DNA of 64,000 nucleotides from Perognathus longimembris pacificus (GCF_023159225.1 NC_063161.1:120938958-121002957); one strand, 5' to 3'; counted from the stretch's first letter, positions 44,676 through 57,800 are shown. Numbers and translations: made by a program. Notes: generated by a model from the letters alone, not told the origin.

Positions 44676-47241
44676 TGGAGGCTGGATTAAACATGTAAGT
44701 TTGCCAATAAACATCTGGATATACTAGCAGAAGACCCATGGCACTTTGTTGATGATTCTAGCTCCTGGTACTAAAACCACTTACGTTTAGTCCTCATTTC
44801 CTTAGAGGTTATTCAAAGGTACATTATGCTCCATTGCTTTAAGAAGCAACGAACAACTGCACTTTGATATTGGAGGTGGTACCTAAGATCCTTTGCCATA
44901 TCAACAATGTATGATTTCAAGCTGTGGCTTCTCCTGAGATGTTCATTCCTAAGTCTCTTTCTAGTCTTCTATTCTATAATGAGCCCTTCCAATAGAGCCA
45001 GTATCTTGACTCTTCCTCAGGTGGTGATTTTAGATCTTGGATGTGTTTGGAATACTTTATCGATAGCTCCATATTTGTTTTCCTCCAAAACTGTATAGAT
45101 TGGCATTAACACACCTACTCCTATTTGGAAAAGGGTAGATATTTTCAAAGATGTATAGGACAAGAATTGATTTGCAGTTCTTATGTATTTGTTTTGTGGT
45201 ATTATTTTCAAAAACATAACTCATACTAGTCGTTATTGTTCAGATTAAGAAAGGAACTTTTGAGATAACCAGATTCTCTCTTCTTAGTTCTCTTTTGAAG
45301 AAAATATTTCCCTTGTATGCTTAGATTATTGACTAGGTGGAGTCCCAGACAAGGTAAATTTCACAATCCTTTCAGTGACTGAATCCTTTCAGTTGATTAG
45401 ATTCTCTCTTTCTCCTCATGGCTAATTCTACATTTATGAATGAAGAATCTCATATACGTGCTCTTGCAAAAAGGAGGCAATTCACTAACTTAGGGGTAGC
45501 TCTTCCTTGAATGTATTAGAAACAGCTATTTCCATTCCTTTGTGAAATTCAGCATTGATCTTCAGTGCTGCCATGTCTTTGCCACATTGAATTTTGCTAT
45601 GAACACGTTTTTATTTGAAGTCATTGACTTGAAGATTATTGTTGAATACTAGCCTTTTATTGTCTGCGCTGCTAAACACTTGACACCCTGCTCCCATAGC
45701 TCCATTTGCTTTGTTTATTTTAGTGGTGATATTTCAACTTCCTACCTGGATAGGTCTGGTCTCTAGTCTTACAGATCTCCACCTGCTGAGAGGATTGTCA
45801 CAGGCTGCCATGTTTGACTGTCCTCTGTCATTTTTGCTTCAGTGATTACTTCCTTTCTTTCACTTTTATGACAATCGAAAATATAGATTTTTTTCTAGCC
45901 CACAAGTAGCTGTGGTTTTTTCTTTCTAAGAAACTGAACAAGAGAAATAAAAAGATAGATGTAATGGAAATTTTAACAAAGAACAATGCCAACCTACTCT
46001 CTTTCTGTGTTCTCCTCTATGGAAATTACTTCACTATGAATCAGAATGCAGTTACATGATAGGTGGACAAATTAGACCATCAAACCACCACCACTTAAAA
46101 AGTAAAAAACTGAAACTGAGAATTAGAAACTTCTGAATTAGTGAATGATATTCCTTGTTGAAATTGCTCCAGTGCTTGGAGCTATCAGAAGGAAAAGTCC
46201 AATGATCCCTTTCCCGCATTAATGGTCTCCAAACAGAAGTCAGCAAGTAGAGAAGAAGGTCATGTGTATGGCTCTTTCTAAGGAAGTTCATTTTTGTCTC
46301 AACCCCAAAGGGAACTTGTACTCACAGGATTTACTATCTGATAATTTACCTAAAATCGAACTCAGAATGTTTATAATATTTTCTATATTATTTATTATGA
46401 ATTTTCTAAAATACTTAGAAAATACAAGCTCTAGTTTCTTTTCTCTTCCTTTCTTTGCTTTTCTGCTAGTAATGGGGCTTGAACGCATGGCCTGATTGCT
46501 GTCCCTGAGACACAGTGCTACTTCCAGTTAAATGGTGGTTCATTGGAGGTAAGTGTTTCATGGGCTTTCTTGCCTGGGCTGGTTTTGAACTGTGATCCTC
46601 AGATATCAACCTCCTGGGTATGTAGGATTACACATGTGAGCCACCAGTACACAGCCTCTATATTCCTAAATAATTATATAATTTATGAATTTATCTATTT
46701 ATTTAAATTCCTGTAAGTGGACTTCAAGTTCTAAGTTGTGAAACAACTTTTCTAAGAAAGATTCTTGAAGACATCATTTATTAAGACTTTTATACTGACA
46801 TTGATATGACTTAGTATAACAAAAATCAATCAGTTATGAAAATGTAATACAAATCTCTCTCTCATACCAGTGCTCAGTGTTCCATTTCCTGATCAGATGA
46901 CTTTTGGTTGGTTCACCTCAGTGGAGGCCAGCACTATATGAAAGACCATAGGACTGTCTACTTTGGACTTTGTCAGCTTTAACACATGGCCCCAAATATG
47001 TTTGGAGTTTTTTGAGCACATTCTCCTATATTCCACAGTTAAAACTGTGATTCCGATGAAGATAAACTCACAGACCACAATGTCTAGGAGAAAATGTTTC
47101 CATCTGTTTTTCTGGATTTGTTCTCACATGAAACCAGGATGTGAAGATGTGGTAAAGGAAAGCCAACTAGGTAATGTGTGGACAGGGAAAACAGTTCTTA
47201 AATGGGATCACTTTTCAATTTCATATTTAGTTCTAAAACTA

Positions 47242-47243
<2 letters not shown>
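44676..47243. other. Spacer, matches 6,500-9,655
   Basis: No gene. It lacks the two X-specific SINEs and the second 57-bp unit, and so supplies their empty sites. Confidence 0.6.

Positions 47244-47285
<42 letters not shown>
47244..47285. repeat. (GT)n microsatellite
   Basis: About 20 GT units, against about 11 at the orthologous place in X (9,658). Confidence 0.92.
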
Positions 47286-47290
<5 letters not shown>

Positions 47291-47766
47291 ATGAGTACTC
47301 CCAGAGTTTTTCAGTCAAGGCCAGTGCTTTACTACCTGAGCCAAAGCTCTACTTCCGGCATTTTGGAATTTAATTGGATATAAGAATCCCAGGTTCTAAC
47401 CTCTTCTAATACTATTTAAGAGAAAAAATACCCAATTATTTTACAACATAACATCATTATAATAGTTATAGTTAATTCTTACTGAATTCAATTCTGTAAT
47501 TTCATATCAGAGAAGGTGCTAAAGTATGGAATGTTCTTGAAACACATAAGCTCAATTACTACCATGGAAAGCGGGAGCATATGATCAGGTAGGCACCTGT
47601 GGCTACTGCAGGATCGTGAAAACTAAAACGTACAGCGAGTCATCCATATTTCGAGATTTCTTTCTCAACTTCACATTCTGAACACTAAAATTAAAAATTG
47701 AAACCATATTGCTTGTGAAGAATTGCTGTGTAGTAGGAGTTTGAACTATTATAAAAATCCATAATA

Positions 47767-47992
47767 AAGGGCTGGGAAAACGGCCTAGTGGCAAGAGAGC
47801 TTGCCTTGTATACATGAAGCCCTGGGTTCGATTCTCCAGCACCACATATCTAGAAAACAGCCAGAAGAGGCGCTGTGGCTCAAGTGGCAGAGTGCTAGCC
47901 TTGAGCAAAAAGAAGCCAGGGACAGTGCTCAGGCCCTGAGTCCAAGCCCCAGGACTGGCCAAAAAAAATAAATAAATAAAATAAAAAATAAA
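47767..47992 (+). mobile_element. Dimeric ID SINE, private to Y
   Basis: Full dimer with A-rich tail inserted after CCATAATAAA. X at about 15,594 is empty. Confidence 0.9.
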
Positions 47993-48081
47993 AAATAATA
48001 CATTATTCAGAATTTTAAAAATTGGCATTGATATTCCATTCTACTATAACATAAATCTGATGTGGTATAACTCTTATGTTT

Positions 48082-48096
48082 TCGTGGTATTGTTTT
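48082..48096. other. Empty target site for the X chimeric L1
   Basis: A single TCGTGGTATTGTTTT, continuing into GAAAACATAATTCTTAC, matches both outer flanks of the 16,540-18,036 insertion. Confidence 0.9.
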
Positions 48097-49474
48097 GAAA
48101 ACATAATTCTTACTAGTGATGTTAGTATTATTCAGTTTAAGAGAAGAACTTTTGCTATTCCCTCTTATTTCTCTGTCTGAAGTAAGTCTTTCCAGTGAGT
48201 GAGTAGATTATTGACTAGGTGGAGTCTCAGATGAGATAACATTCACCACCCTCCCAGGGACAGGGGCCCTTGAGTTGACTGGTTTGATTTTCCATTTTCT
48301 CCTCATGACTTCTCCCAAGTACATTAATGAGAAAAAAGTCATGTACTTGATCTTGCAAAAATGAGGCAGTTCACTACCCTAGGTATAGCTCTTCCTTCAC
48401 TGTATTAGAAAGCAATTTCTTAGCCTTTCTGAAATTCAGCATTGATCTTCAGTGGTCCCAAGTCTTTGGTACATTTAATTTTGCTATGAACACTTTGTGA
48501 TTTGTGATTATTTACTTAAAAATTGTCATCAGGACCAGTAATTGCTAGTTATGAAATTTCCCACTGGCGCTCTGCTTCCATAGCTCCATTTGCTTTAGCC
48601 ATTTGGAAGGATAGTATTTCAACTTCCTGCCTGGCCAGGTCTGACCTCTAATCCTCCAGATCTCCACCTGCTGAGACCTGGGAAGATCATCCCAGGCCGC
48701 CCTGCTTGGTTGTACTTTGTCATTTGGGCTTTAGAGATCACTTACCTTCTTTCACTTTCATGACAATTGAAATTATAATTTTTGTTTTAGCCCACAAACA
48801 ACTAGGGATTTTGCTTTCTAAGAAACTGCAAAAGAGAAATGCTAAGTCATATGTAATGGAAATTTTAATAAAGAGCAGGGCCACCCAGTCTTTGTTTGTT
48901 TTTCTCTATGGAAATTACCTCACCATGAAACAGAATGCAGCAACACAACAGGTGGACACAAGTAGACCATTCAATCAAAGCGGCTTTAAAGACACAAAAC
49001 TAAAATAAAAAATTAAAAATTAGAAGTCATGGAAGTAGTGAGTGATATTTCTTGTTGACATAACTCCTGTGCAGAAGACTTATCAGAAGGAAAATCTAAA
49101 GATCACTTTCTCACATTAATGGTCTCCAAACAGAAGTCAGCAAGTGGAGAAGAAGGTTGTTTGTATGGCTGTCTCTAAACATGTTCATATTTTTTCCTCA
49201 CACTGAAAGGAACTTGCACTCAGAAGTTTTTGCTGTCTGAAAAAAAGACCTGTAATCAAACTCAGAATGTTTTAAAATACGGCATACATTATACATTGTG
49301 AATTTACTAAAATATGTAAAGAACAAAAGCTGTATTTTCTTAAATAATGATATAATTCGTTATTTTTTTCTATTTGTTTAAAGTCTTGTAAGCTGACTTC
49401 AGGCTATAAGGTGTGAAATGTAAGTTTTATAAGGAAAGATTGTTGAAGATATTACTTATTAAAGACTTTTTACT
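48097..49474. other. Spacer almost identical to 18,270-19,650
   Basis: No gene. The near-identity over about 1.35 kb is higher than in neighbouring parts of the duplication. Confidence 0.6.
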
Positions 49475-49692
49475 GGGGCTGGGAATATGACCTAGTGGCA
49501 AGAGCGCTTGCCTCCTACACATGAAGCTCTCGGTTCAATTCCCCAGCACCACATATATGGAAAACGGCCAGAAGGGGCGCTGTGGCTCAGGTGGCAGAGT
49601 GCTAGCCTTGAGCGGGAAGAAGCCAGGGACAGTGCTCAGGCCCTGAGTCCAAGGCCCAGGACTGGCCAAAAAAAAAAAAAAAAAAAAAAACA
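49475..49692 (+). mobile_element. Dimeric ID SINE, private to Y
   Basis: Full dimer with a long A tail. AAAGACTTTTTACTG is repeated around it (about 49,460 and 49,695). Confidence 0.9.
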
Positions 49693-49746
49693 ACAAAGAC
49701 TTTTTACTGACATTGAAACAACCTACTCTAACAAAAAACTGCATCC

Positions 49747-49962
49747 GGGCTGGGAATATGGCCTAGTGGCAAAAGTGTTTGCCTCGAATACATAAAGGCC
49801 TGGGTTCGATTCCCCAGCACCACATATATAGAAAACAGCCAGAAGTGGAGCTGTGGCTCAAGTGGCAGAGTGCTAGCCTTGAGCAAAAAAGAAGCCAGGT
49901 TCAGTGCTCAGGCCCTGAGTCCAAGGCCCAGGACTGGAAAAAACAAAAAACAAAAAAACTTC
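49747..49962 (+). mobile_element. Dimeric ID SINE, private to Y
   Basis: Full dimer close behind the previous one, in the same orientation, with an A-rich tail. It is missing at the X equivalent (about 19,680). Confidence 0.9.
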
Positions 49963-50157
49963 TGTCACTCATGACATCATATTACAAATTTATCTTTCAT
50001 GCATATAAGTATTCATTGCTGGGTTTCTTGATCAAATGACTCGTTGGTTGTCTCCCCTCAGTGGAGGCCAGCACTTTTCCAAGGACCATAGAACTATCTG
50101 CTTTGGGCTTTGTTATATTTCACACATGGCCCCAAATACAACTGTGGCCCTTGTCCA

Positions 50158-50202
50158 TACATATATATATATACGTATATATATATATATATATATATGT
50201 AT
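50158..50202. repeat. (AT)n microsatellite
   Basis: AT dinucleotides with one ACGT interruption. X at about 19,875 has no such tract. Confidence 0.9.
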
Positions 50203-50423
50203 GGAAGTATATTGCTACAGATGAAGGTAAGTCCACAGGCCACAATGTGTAGGAAAAAATATTTCCATGCATTTGTAATTGGTTTCAATTTATTCTCATA
50301 TGACACCAAGATGTGAACATGAGGAAAATGAACTCCAGTTGGGTGATTTGTGGGCAGTGGAGACAAATTTTTTCAATGAGACCACTCTTCAAGTTTTTTT
50401 TTTTAATTTTTAATGTTTTTTCT

Positions 50424-50439
50424 TTCTCTCTCTCTCTAT

Positions 50440-50478
<39 letters not shown>
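50424..50478. repeat. (CT)n/(GT)n compound microsatellite
   Basis: Y counterpart of 20,125-20,176, with the CT and GT proportions reversed. Confidence 0.9.
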
Positions 50479-50479
<1 letters not shown>

Positions 50480-50645
50480 AAGTGCATGCAGGAGTGAGCA
50501 CATGTGGGTACTGCAGCTTGAACTCAGATTCTGGGCCACTATTTCTGAGCTTTTTCATTCAAGGCTAGTGCTCTATTACGTGGGCCACAGCTTTACTTCT
50601 GGCTCTTTTTGGTGTTTAATTGGAGATAAGAATATCACAGACTAG

Positions 50646-50865
50646 GGGCTGAGAATATGGCCTAGTGGCAAGAGTGCCTGCCTCGTATACATGAGGCCCT
50701 GGGTTCAATTCCCCAGCACCACATATACAGAAAACGGCCAGAAGTGGTTCTGTGGCTCAAGTTGCCGAGTGCTAGCCTTGAGAAAAAATAAGCCAGGGAC
50801 AGTGCTCAGGCCCTGAGTCCAAGCCACAGGACTGGCCAAAAGAAAAGAAAAAAAGAAAAAAAATA
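50646..50865 (+). mobile_element. Dimeric ID SINE shared with block X
   Basis: Orthologous to 20,346-20,558, with the same flanking AGAATATCACAGACT. Confidence 0.92.
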
Positions 50866-50947
50866 GAATATCACAGACTTTCCTGTTCTAATGCTGTTTT
50901 AATAGGAAAATTAGCCACTCATTTTGCAGCACACAAAAATAATTCTA

Positions 50948-51166
50948 GGGCTGGGGATATAGCCTAGTGGCAAGAGTGCCTGCCTCGGATACACAAGGCC
51001 CTAGGTTCGATTCCCCAGCACCACATATACAGAAAAAACGGCCAGAAGCGGCGCTGTGGCTCACGTGGCAGAGTGCTAGCCTTGAGCGAGAAGAAGCCAG
51101 GGACAGTGCTCAGGCCCTGAGTCCAAGGCCCAGGACTGGCCAAAAAAAAAAAAAAAAAATTAAAAA
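50948..51166 (+). mobile_element. Dimeric ID SINE, private to Y
   Basis: Flanked by AAAAATAATTCTAG on both sides. X at about 20,635 has the single uninterrupted target. Confidence 0.92.
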
Positions 51167-52313
51167 AAAATAATTCTAGTTGATTCTGGCTGCATTTCAC
51201 AACTTAACCTGAGGGATAATGCCAAGTGTATAAGGAGAAGGTCTTGAAATACCTAAGGTTAATTATTTTCAGAGGCGTAAGGGAAGAATATGACAAGGTT
51301 GCCTCCTGTGAATCCTGAAGGATTGCATAAACTAAAATATATACTTAGTCTTCCATATTTTGAGGATGCCTTCTCAACTTCACATTCTGGACATTAAAAA
51401 TACAAATGAGAAACAAAATCCCTTCAAATAAGTAGCTGTTCTTTTATAAAAACTCTTTGCATATAATCTTCAATGATAAAATTTGGAGTCATGGGGATTG
51501 AAAAGTACCTCTACAGCTATAACCTCTGATACAAACCTTGTGTGTATCAGAATTATGATTATACAGTGATTATAATGAACTTTCTGTTAAATAGTGACTA
51601 AGCTCCACCCAATAAGAGGAAAGTTTGTCTTTAGATGTATTTTACATATTGCATGTCTTATGGCCTCCAAAGTTCACTCTAATAAAATCTCATTATTTTT
51701 AGTTTATTTCATTTTTGTGCATTACCTTGTGTATCCAATGAGAAACCTTGTCATGAAAGTCATAAAGGGCACAGAGAACGTGAGAAGGATCCTTGTTACA
51801 AACCTCTAGCAATACAGGTGGAAGTGATTTTTCCATTACATCTTTGGTCACTGTCAACCTATCCAGTGATCCACCAATGACTATATTATGATATCCTTAT
51901 GTATTTGAACATGAGTGCTTCTGGCTAGGCTTGGCGTATGGGAGTGAAAGCACAACTTGGTTGTGTTTTATTACTTAATTCTACTAAAGTCTTTCAATGC
52001 ATTCATGATTATATCACATTCTGAATAGGAAAAATGTTAAATAAGATGAAGATCTAGCAGAGGCAGAAAGCAATAATTATTTCTCACATAAAGCCATGTT
52101 ATTTGCAGCATGGATATTTTTGAAGCTTTTGAGCAAAAATAAATACTTTTTTTTAAAAAATGAATAATATTTTGAATTTTTGAAAGAAATTTTCTGGACT
52201 TTTAGTATGGGTATTATATATTTTATTCACACATGTATAAATTGAATATATACTTTGGATTCATTGCAATTTATATAAGTACATGTATTACACTAAAAGT
52301 AAATAAATCACAG
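51167..52313. other. Spacer, matches 20,640-21,790
   Basis: AT-rich; no gene seen. Confidence 0.55.
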
Positions 52314-52520
52314 GGCTGGGGATATGGCCTAGTGGCAAGAGAGCTTGCCTCGTATACATGAAGCCCTGGGTTCAATTCCCCAGCACCACATATATAGAAA
52401 ACGGCCAGAAGTGGCGCTGTGGCTCAGGTGGCAGAGTGGTAGCCTTGAGCAAAAAGGAAGCCAGGGACAGTGCTCAGGCCCTGAGTCCAAGGCCCAGGAC
52501 TGGCAAAAAAAAAAAAAAAA
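52314..52520 (+). mobile_element. Dimeric ID SINE, private to Y
   Basis: AGTAAATAAATCACA is repeated on both sides. X at about 21,785 is empty. Confidence 0.92.
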
Positions 52521-53195
52521 GTAAATAAATCACAAATACTTCATGAGGAAATAAAAACAAGTTATAACATGTCAATTCCAATCAAATGAAAATAAAAGTA
52601 CTCTACTAACTAAATGTCAGTGTCTTTTCTTGTCCCAGGGGAAGGGCAGTTCTTTACTGTGGTTGAACTCAGGACTTCACATGTGCCTGGAGGTTTTTTG
52701 CCAATTAGCCATGCCTTCGGTACTCCTATGAAATAGAATCTTGATGGCTGCCTCAAGTGTATACCTGGTGCTTGATAACTGATTTGTCCACTTATTTAAG
52801 GTGTCATGTTATAGGAGGAATAGAGAGGATTGCTGCAATGCCCAGATTCATAGTTTGAGCTGGAGTGTCATAACCACTTCTCTACTGTCTGGCCTCAAAC
52901 CATGATCCAGAATGAAGTATGGGTGATTGACACTCAGACAAACTTCTATATTCAACAGTCTCCTTAAACTATTTTGTAATCTATCCTAAGATGCACTCAA
53001 TGAAAAATTAAAATTTGCAGGTTTTTAAGTATAATTCAAAGATGTAGCTAGACTACAGTAATGTATTACCACATATGAGTTTTGCTGACTTTTTATCAGG
53101 GGTTCTATTAGAAAAATAAACTATCTAAGAATGTGTGGGGCACAGGAAGGGAAACCAAGAGAGGAAAGATAGTAGTTGGGAAATGCCGCCCTAAA

Positions 53196-53289
53196 CTGAA
53201 GCATGAAATCATAAAGGAAAACAAAAGAGAAAAGTAGAAAGTGAGAGGGGGCATTCAGAAAATGGTACCTTGCTCAGCCCCTACTTAAG
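53196..53289 (+). promoter_or_regulatory. IFNA copy 5 promoter
   Basis: The first module is AAAGGAAAAC (53213-53222), one base different from AAATGAAAAC elsewhere. GAAAGTGAGAG (53237-53247) and TACTTAAG (53282-53289) are intact. Confidence 0.78.
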
Positions 53290-53378
53290 CCAAGGGGGCC
53301 ATCAAGGTCCTCACACCCTGCACAGCCAAAGCTTCAGCATCCACCTCAGCCACTCCAGCAGCACCTGCCCCATCCACA

Positions 53379-53945
53379 ATGGCCCTGCCCTTGGTCTGCC
53401 TGGTGAGCCTGCTGGTGCTCAGCTGCAGGACAACCTGCTCCCTGGGCTGTGAGCTGCCTCCCACCCACAACCTGGGGAACAAAAGAGCCTTGCTCCTTCT
53501 GGGACAGATGAGGAGAACCTCACTGTTCTCCTGCCTGAGGGACAGAAAGGACTTTGGATTCCCCCAGGAGGCCTTTGATGCAGAGCAGGTCCAGAAGGCT
53601 GAAGCCATCGCTGTGCTCCATGAGATGACCCGGCAGATCTACAGCCTCTTCAGCACAAAGAGCTGGCCTGCCCCTTGGGAGAAGAGCCTTGTGGCCACAC
53701 TGTGCACTGGCCTCTCTGCCCAGCTGCATGAGCTGAGAGCCTGTGTGGCCCGGGAGGAGGGAGAGGAAGCACCTGCCATGGTGCTTGAGGACTCCACGCT
53801 GGCTGTGAGGAGACACTTCCACAGAATCTCTCTCTACCTGCAGGAGAAGAAGTTCAGCTCTTGTGCCTGGGAGGTTGTCAGGGCAGAAATCATGAGATAC
53901 TTCTCTTCATCCTCGGACTTGCTAGAGTATTTGAGAAGCCATTGA
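53379..53945 (+). CDS. IFNA: Interferon alpha, copy 5
   Basis: This intact 188-codon single-exon gene is the positional partner of copy 3. The signal peptide has CRTTCSLG as in copy 2. The mature chain starts CELPPTHN, with Asn at residue 31 where the others have Ser; this does not form a glycosylation sequon. Cysteines at mature 1, 29, 86, 99 and 139 are present. Codon 54 is Arg (CLRDRKDF), shared with copy 4. The tail is [13 protein letters not shown], the copy 3 class. The coding region is very close to the other copies, while the 3'UTR differs strongly even from copy 3. It is expected to be secreted and active. It is the last interferon gene in the window. Confidence 0.97.
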   Translation: MALPLVCLVSLLVLSCRTTCSLGCELPPTHNLGNKRALLLLGQMRRTSLFSCLRDRKDFGFPQEAFDAEQVQKAEAIAVLHEMTRQIYSLFSTKSWPAPWEKSLVATLCTGLSAQLHELRACVAREEGEEAPAMVLEDSTLAVRRHFHRISLYLQEKKFSSCAWEVVRAEIMRYFSSSSDLLEYLRSH

Positions 53946-54170
53946 AAATATACTTTTTCTGTGATTAGGACATATGTTCAATGTATTTTCAGGTGGTTAT
54001 AGAAGTATTTAGCAACACAGTATTCAACTCTTCCATAGACACACAAATAACTTTCTATGTATCAAAATATTTATTTGCCTATATTATTTAAATTATTTTG
54101 TGCCAATTGTATCCTGTGATCCTTTGCATACCTTTTCAATAATAAAATATTTTTGTAAGTAATCAATTGA
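53946..54170 (+). other. IFNA copy 5 3'UTR
   Basis: AU-rich with ATTTA motifs and AATAAA at 54141-54146. It can be aligned to the copy 3 3'UTR only with many differences. Confidence 0.65.
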
Positions 54171-55517
54171 CTTTTATTTGTCCACGAAAAATTTCCAATA
54201 GGAAATTTTATGTCTTTACATTATTAGCTTTTGTTGATATTTGAGTTTGATCTCAGAGCATTGTACCTTCTAACAAGACTGTATACTGCTGAGAACTGTC
54301 TCCAAATCTGATTTTACCTGGTTATTTTGGGTCTATGGTCTCATTTCTTCAGTTTACCCCTGCACTGTGATCCACTTATTTTTCCCATTCCCCTTCCCAC
54401 ATCATTACTAGGCTGGGAGATGCATGTCACTGCATCAAGTCTCTTATGTGGAGAGATTTTCTTTTATGGCTAGGCTAGACCCATGATCCTCTCATTCACA
54501 GCCCTCAACACACCACCACTATAAGCTTAAATCACCTGTAGTTTTATTTTTTAACCTAACTTTCAATTTTGTTTATTTTATTGTTATTATTTTGTGCTTT
54601 TTTTGTACTGGGATTATAACTCACAGATTCATACTTGCTAGGTAGGTGTTCTACCACTGAACCATACCTGCACTGTTGCTTGACCTCTTAATACTACGAA
54701 AGAATAAACGAGTCCATACTGACACAGAGGTGGAGCAGCACAAGTGTAGCTAACACCCAGCCAGGGGAAATGATCCTGGGGATATGGTGAAGAAGAAAAC
54801 AAGTTTAAAAATGGGATACCCCACTTAGAACTCATAAAGACAGAGTTGTAGGACTTTGTTTTCCTCCATCATTAAATGATGTTTAATAGACACCTTTTTT
54901 GCATGATAATGCATGATATGCCTGAAAGTATCTTTCTTTGTATGTGGTATGTTTTTCATCTGAAATTGGTTTTTCCAATTTCTTTTCTTAACTTGTAGTC
55001 AACCATTATTATGGTGACATTTTGTTCCTTTTGTTTTTGTTTATGGTTAATTTCCTCAATTTTATGTTTCTTGGGGTTCATTGAGCTTTCTCTTTACATA
55101 GGATTTTGTTTTTGTTTGTTTGTTTCAGTCTAATTTGGAATATTGTCTTCCAGTATCTCTCCTATTTTGTGGATTGATTTCTCTCCTCTCTTGCCTGGCT
55201 CTCTGAGTGCCTGAGGCCCTTATAAAATCCATGCTTCCTTTCACACGGATGTTTTCCATGTGCCTTTGTCTTGATATTTCACTTAAAGTTTCAATTTGTA
55301 TATTGAAAGCTCCTTTAATTTAATAAATCCTCAGGAAGGAAGTCAAATTAATTGTATAACTGACAAGTTTTTGTCCCCCCTGCCCTTTACTTATATAACC
55401 CTTAGCAGCTTGTTGCCTGGTAACTGATGCTCCATGCATATTTTTGCCAGTTCTCCTTAATAGTGATATAGTATACTGAAGGCATTCTAATATAATAGGG
55501 ATACTCCCTACTCTTGT
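54171..55517. other. Spacer; end of block Y
   Basis: Moderately similar to 23,460-24,779 up to about 55,291, then unrelated. No gene seen. Confidence 0.5.
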
Positions 55518-55738
55518 GGGGCCAGTGGCTCATGCCTGTCATCCTAGCTACTCAGGAGGCTGAGATCTGAAGATCACAGTTCAAAGCCAGCCCCGGCAGG
55601 AAAGTCTGTAAGACTCTTATCTCCAATTAACCACCAGAAAACTGGAACTGGCACTGTGGTTCAGAATGGTAGAGCACTAGACTTGAGTGGGAGAGCTCAG
55701 GAACAGTGCCCAGGCCCTGAATCAAGCACCATGACTGA
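55518..55738 (+). mobile_element. B1-like/ID composite SINE
   Basis: Clear B1-type head (GCCAGTGGCTCATGCCTGTC), GCTACTCAGGAGGCTGAGAT and an ID-type end. Confidence 0.82.
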
Positions 55739-55940
55739 AAGATACATTTTTAAATATATATTTACAAATTATATATATATGTATATAATCTTATATCTGT
55801 GGGTTTATCAGAAGGATTTTATTTTCATCTATCAAATTATGACCAGTGTTTCATGCAGGATATTTCTAGCAGAGGTCTCCATTACAATGTAAGTAGAGTT
55901 TATTTTGATGAATTCTTATTGTTTTAAAAACCACCATTTT

Positions 55941-56190
55941 AGCTGGGCTCTGGATGGCTTATCAGGAGGCTGAGATCTGAGGATCTTGATTCAAACCTAG
56001 CCAAGGCAGGAAAGTGTGAGAGACTCTTAACTCCCATTAACCACCCAAAAGGCAAAAGTGCAAAAGTGGAGCTATGGCTTAAGTGGTAGAGTGAATGCCT
56101 TGAGCAGCAAAGCTCAGGGGCAGAACCTAGGCTCTGAGTTCAAGGCCCATGACCAGAACAATACTTCACACACACACACACACACACACA
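55941..56190 (+). mobile_element. B1-like/ID composite SINE with (CA)n tail
   Basis: GCTGGGCTCTGGATGGCT head, AGGAGGCTGAGATCTGAGGA, ID-type second half, then CA repeats at about 56,167-56,191. Confidence 0.78.
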
Positions 56191-56300
56191 CCCATATACA
56201 CTATTTTGCAAACTATTTACGTCATTTTAACATCAGACAAATCCTTCATCCTAAATCTAATCACCTCTGCTAATCAAGTTCTAAGAAATACATATAAATA

Positions 56301-56505
56301 GGGGCTGGGATATAGCCTAGTGGCAAGAGTGCCTGCCTCGGATACACGAGGCCCTAGGTTCGATTCCCCAGCACCACATATACAGAAAACGGCCAGAAGC
56401 GGCGCTGTGGCTCAAGTGGCGGAGTGCTAGCCTTGAGCCGGAAGAAGCCAGGGACAGTGCTCAGGCCCTGAGTCCAAGGCCCAGAACTGGCCAAAAAAAA
56501 AATAA
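56301..56505 (+). mobile_element. Dimeric ID SINE with 18-bp target-site duplication
   Basis: AAGAAATACATATAAATA flanks it at 56283-56300 and 56506-56523, a perfect repeat that indicates a young insertion. Confidence 0.95.
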
Positions 56506-56636
56506 AAGAAATACATATAAATATATGTACATATATAAATGATCTAGGTTTACTCTTGGGCACTTGATTTTTTTATCTTTATTTATAAAGCACATCTCAT
56601 TTTCTACTACAAATGGTTTGTAAAGAGTTCTTCTCA

Positions 56637-56815
56637 GGGCTGGAAATATGGCCTAGTGGCAAGAGTGCTTGCCTCGTATACATGAAGCCCTACGTTCGAT
56701 TCCCCAGCACCACATATATAGAAAACGGCCAGAAGTGGTGCTGTGACTCAAGTGGCAGGGGCAGTGCTCAGGCCCTGAGTCCAAGGCCCAGAACTGGCAA
56801 AAAAAAAAAAAAAAA
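56637..56815 (+). mobile_element. Dimeric ID SINE with internal deletion
   Basis: AAAGAGTTCTTCTCA flanks it at 56622-56636 and 56816-56830. About 33 bases of the second half (the GTGCTAGCCTTGAGC region) are missing. Confidence 0.92.
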
Positions 56816-56830
56816 AAAGAGTTCTTCTCA

Positions 56831-57738
56831 TTGCTTATTTTTCTCAGTTAAATTGAGAAAGATTTCATAAAAATCATAACCCTTAGAGAGTATTATGTAT
56901 CAATTTGCAAAAATATAATGGTCTTAAACATTTCACATGGCAGAGAAATTAAACTTCATTAAAATCTCTCCAATCATCATTTTCTAAATAAAAAATAAAA
57001 TTGGGCTAAATTCAGTTTGGTTAAAAGTCATACTATAGCATCCTTTAGTAAATGAAAGAAAGCAAGAGTCCTTGAATATTTAATATGCCAGAATTTCAAA
57101 ACATAAATAACTACTGATATAAAAAACTACTCACTTCAAAACATATAATTAGCATAGCATGTGATGTAGGATTCTATGTTGAGTGCGGATTCTGCCAGCA
57201 TATACATTTTATCCTGGAACCTCACATTACCTGTCAGATCTTCAAGTTATACAAATATAATGATGGATGGAAGTATTCCTATTGTTGCAATATAAAAAAT
57301 ACTAAAGCCTTTGATAGGAGGTCTTTCACTGAGTGAAAGATAAGAGACGGACATTATTTTCTTATTTATACATAGAGATCTAGGTGAGAATAGTAAACTC
57401 TCCATCTCAGTCTAAAAAAGGAGAAATGGAATTTGTCTTGGAGAAGAAACATTTGATATGAAGGTAAGTCATTGAAGTTAATGTTCAGTCAGAAATTAAC
57501 GACTTTGCAATACCCAGCAGGCACAGAGAATACTGTCCAGAAACAAATTTGAAAGTGCATTTCTATATCTAGTTTATATATATGTAACATATGCAATATA
57601 ATATGTATATATAATGTATCATTCATATAATTTATCCCCATATGTCATACATATTGTATATAATACATATTATAAACCATTATAAACCATTGTGTATCTA
57701 ATATATTTTATGTGACATATAGCATAGAATTGACCCTC
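56831..57738. other. AT-rich flank
   Basis: Very AT-rich, with ATAT-type runs at about 57,565-57,720. No gene or known element seen. Confidence 0.5.
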
Positions 57739-57800
57739 GTATGTGAACTAACATCACTGTAATTCTCAGGAAAAGCCTCTGGAGCGAATGGTTAAACATA
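57739..57800. repeat. 62-bp direct repeat, left copy
   Basis: Matches 58685-58746 at all but two of 62 positions. The pair encloses 884 bases of different composition. Confidence 0.9.

Larger units (their letters stand above)
30343..55291. repeat. Segmental duplication block Y
   Basis: Partner of block X, with the same order of zeta-like gene, IFNA, spacer and IFNA. It differs by the L1 complex at 34,118-42,265, a solo LTR at 42,932 and private SINEs. It has lost the X segments 4,236-5,104, about 10,112-15,534 (with IFNA copy 2) and 15,675 to about 16,523. Boundaries are by eye. Confidence 0.85.
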
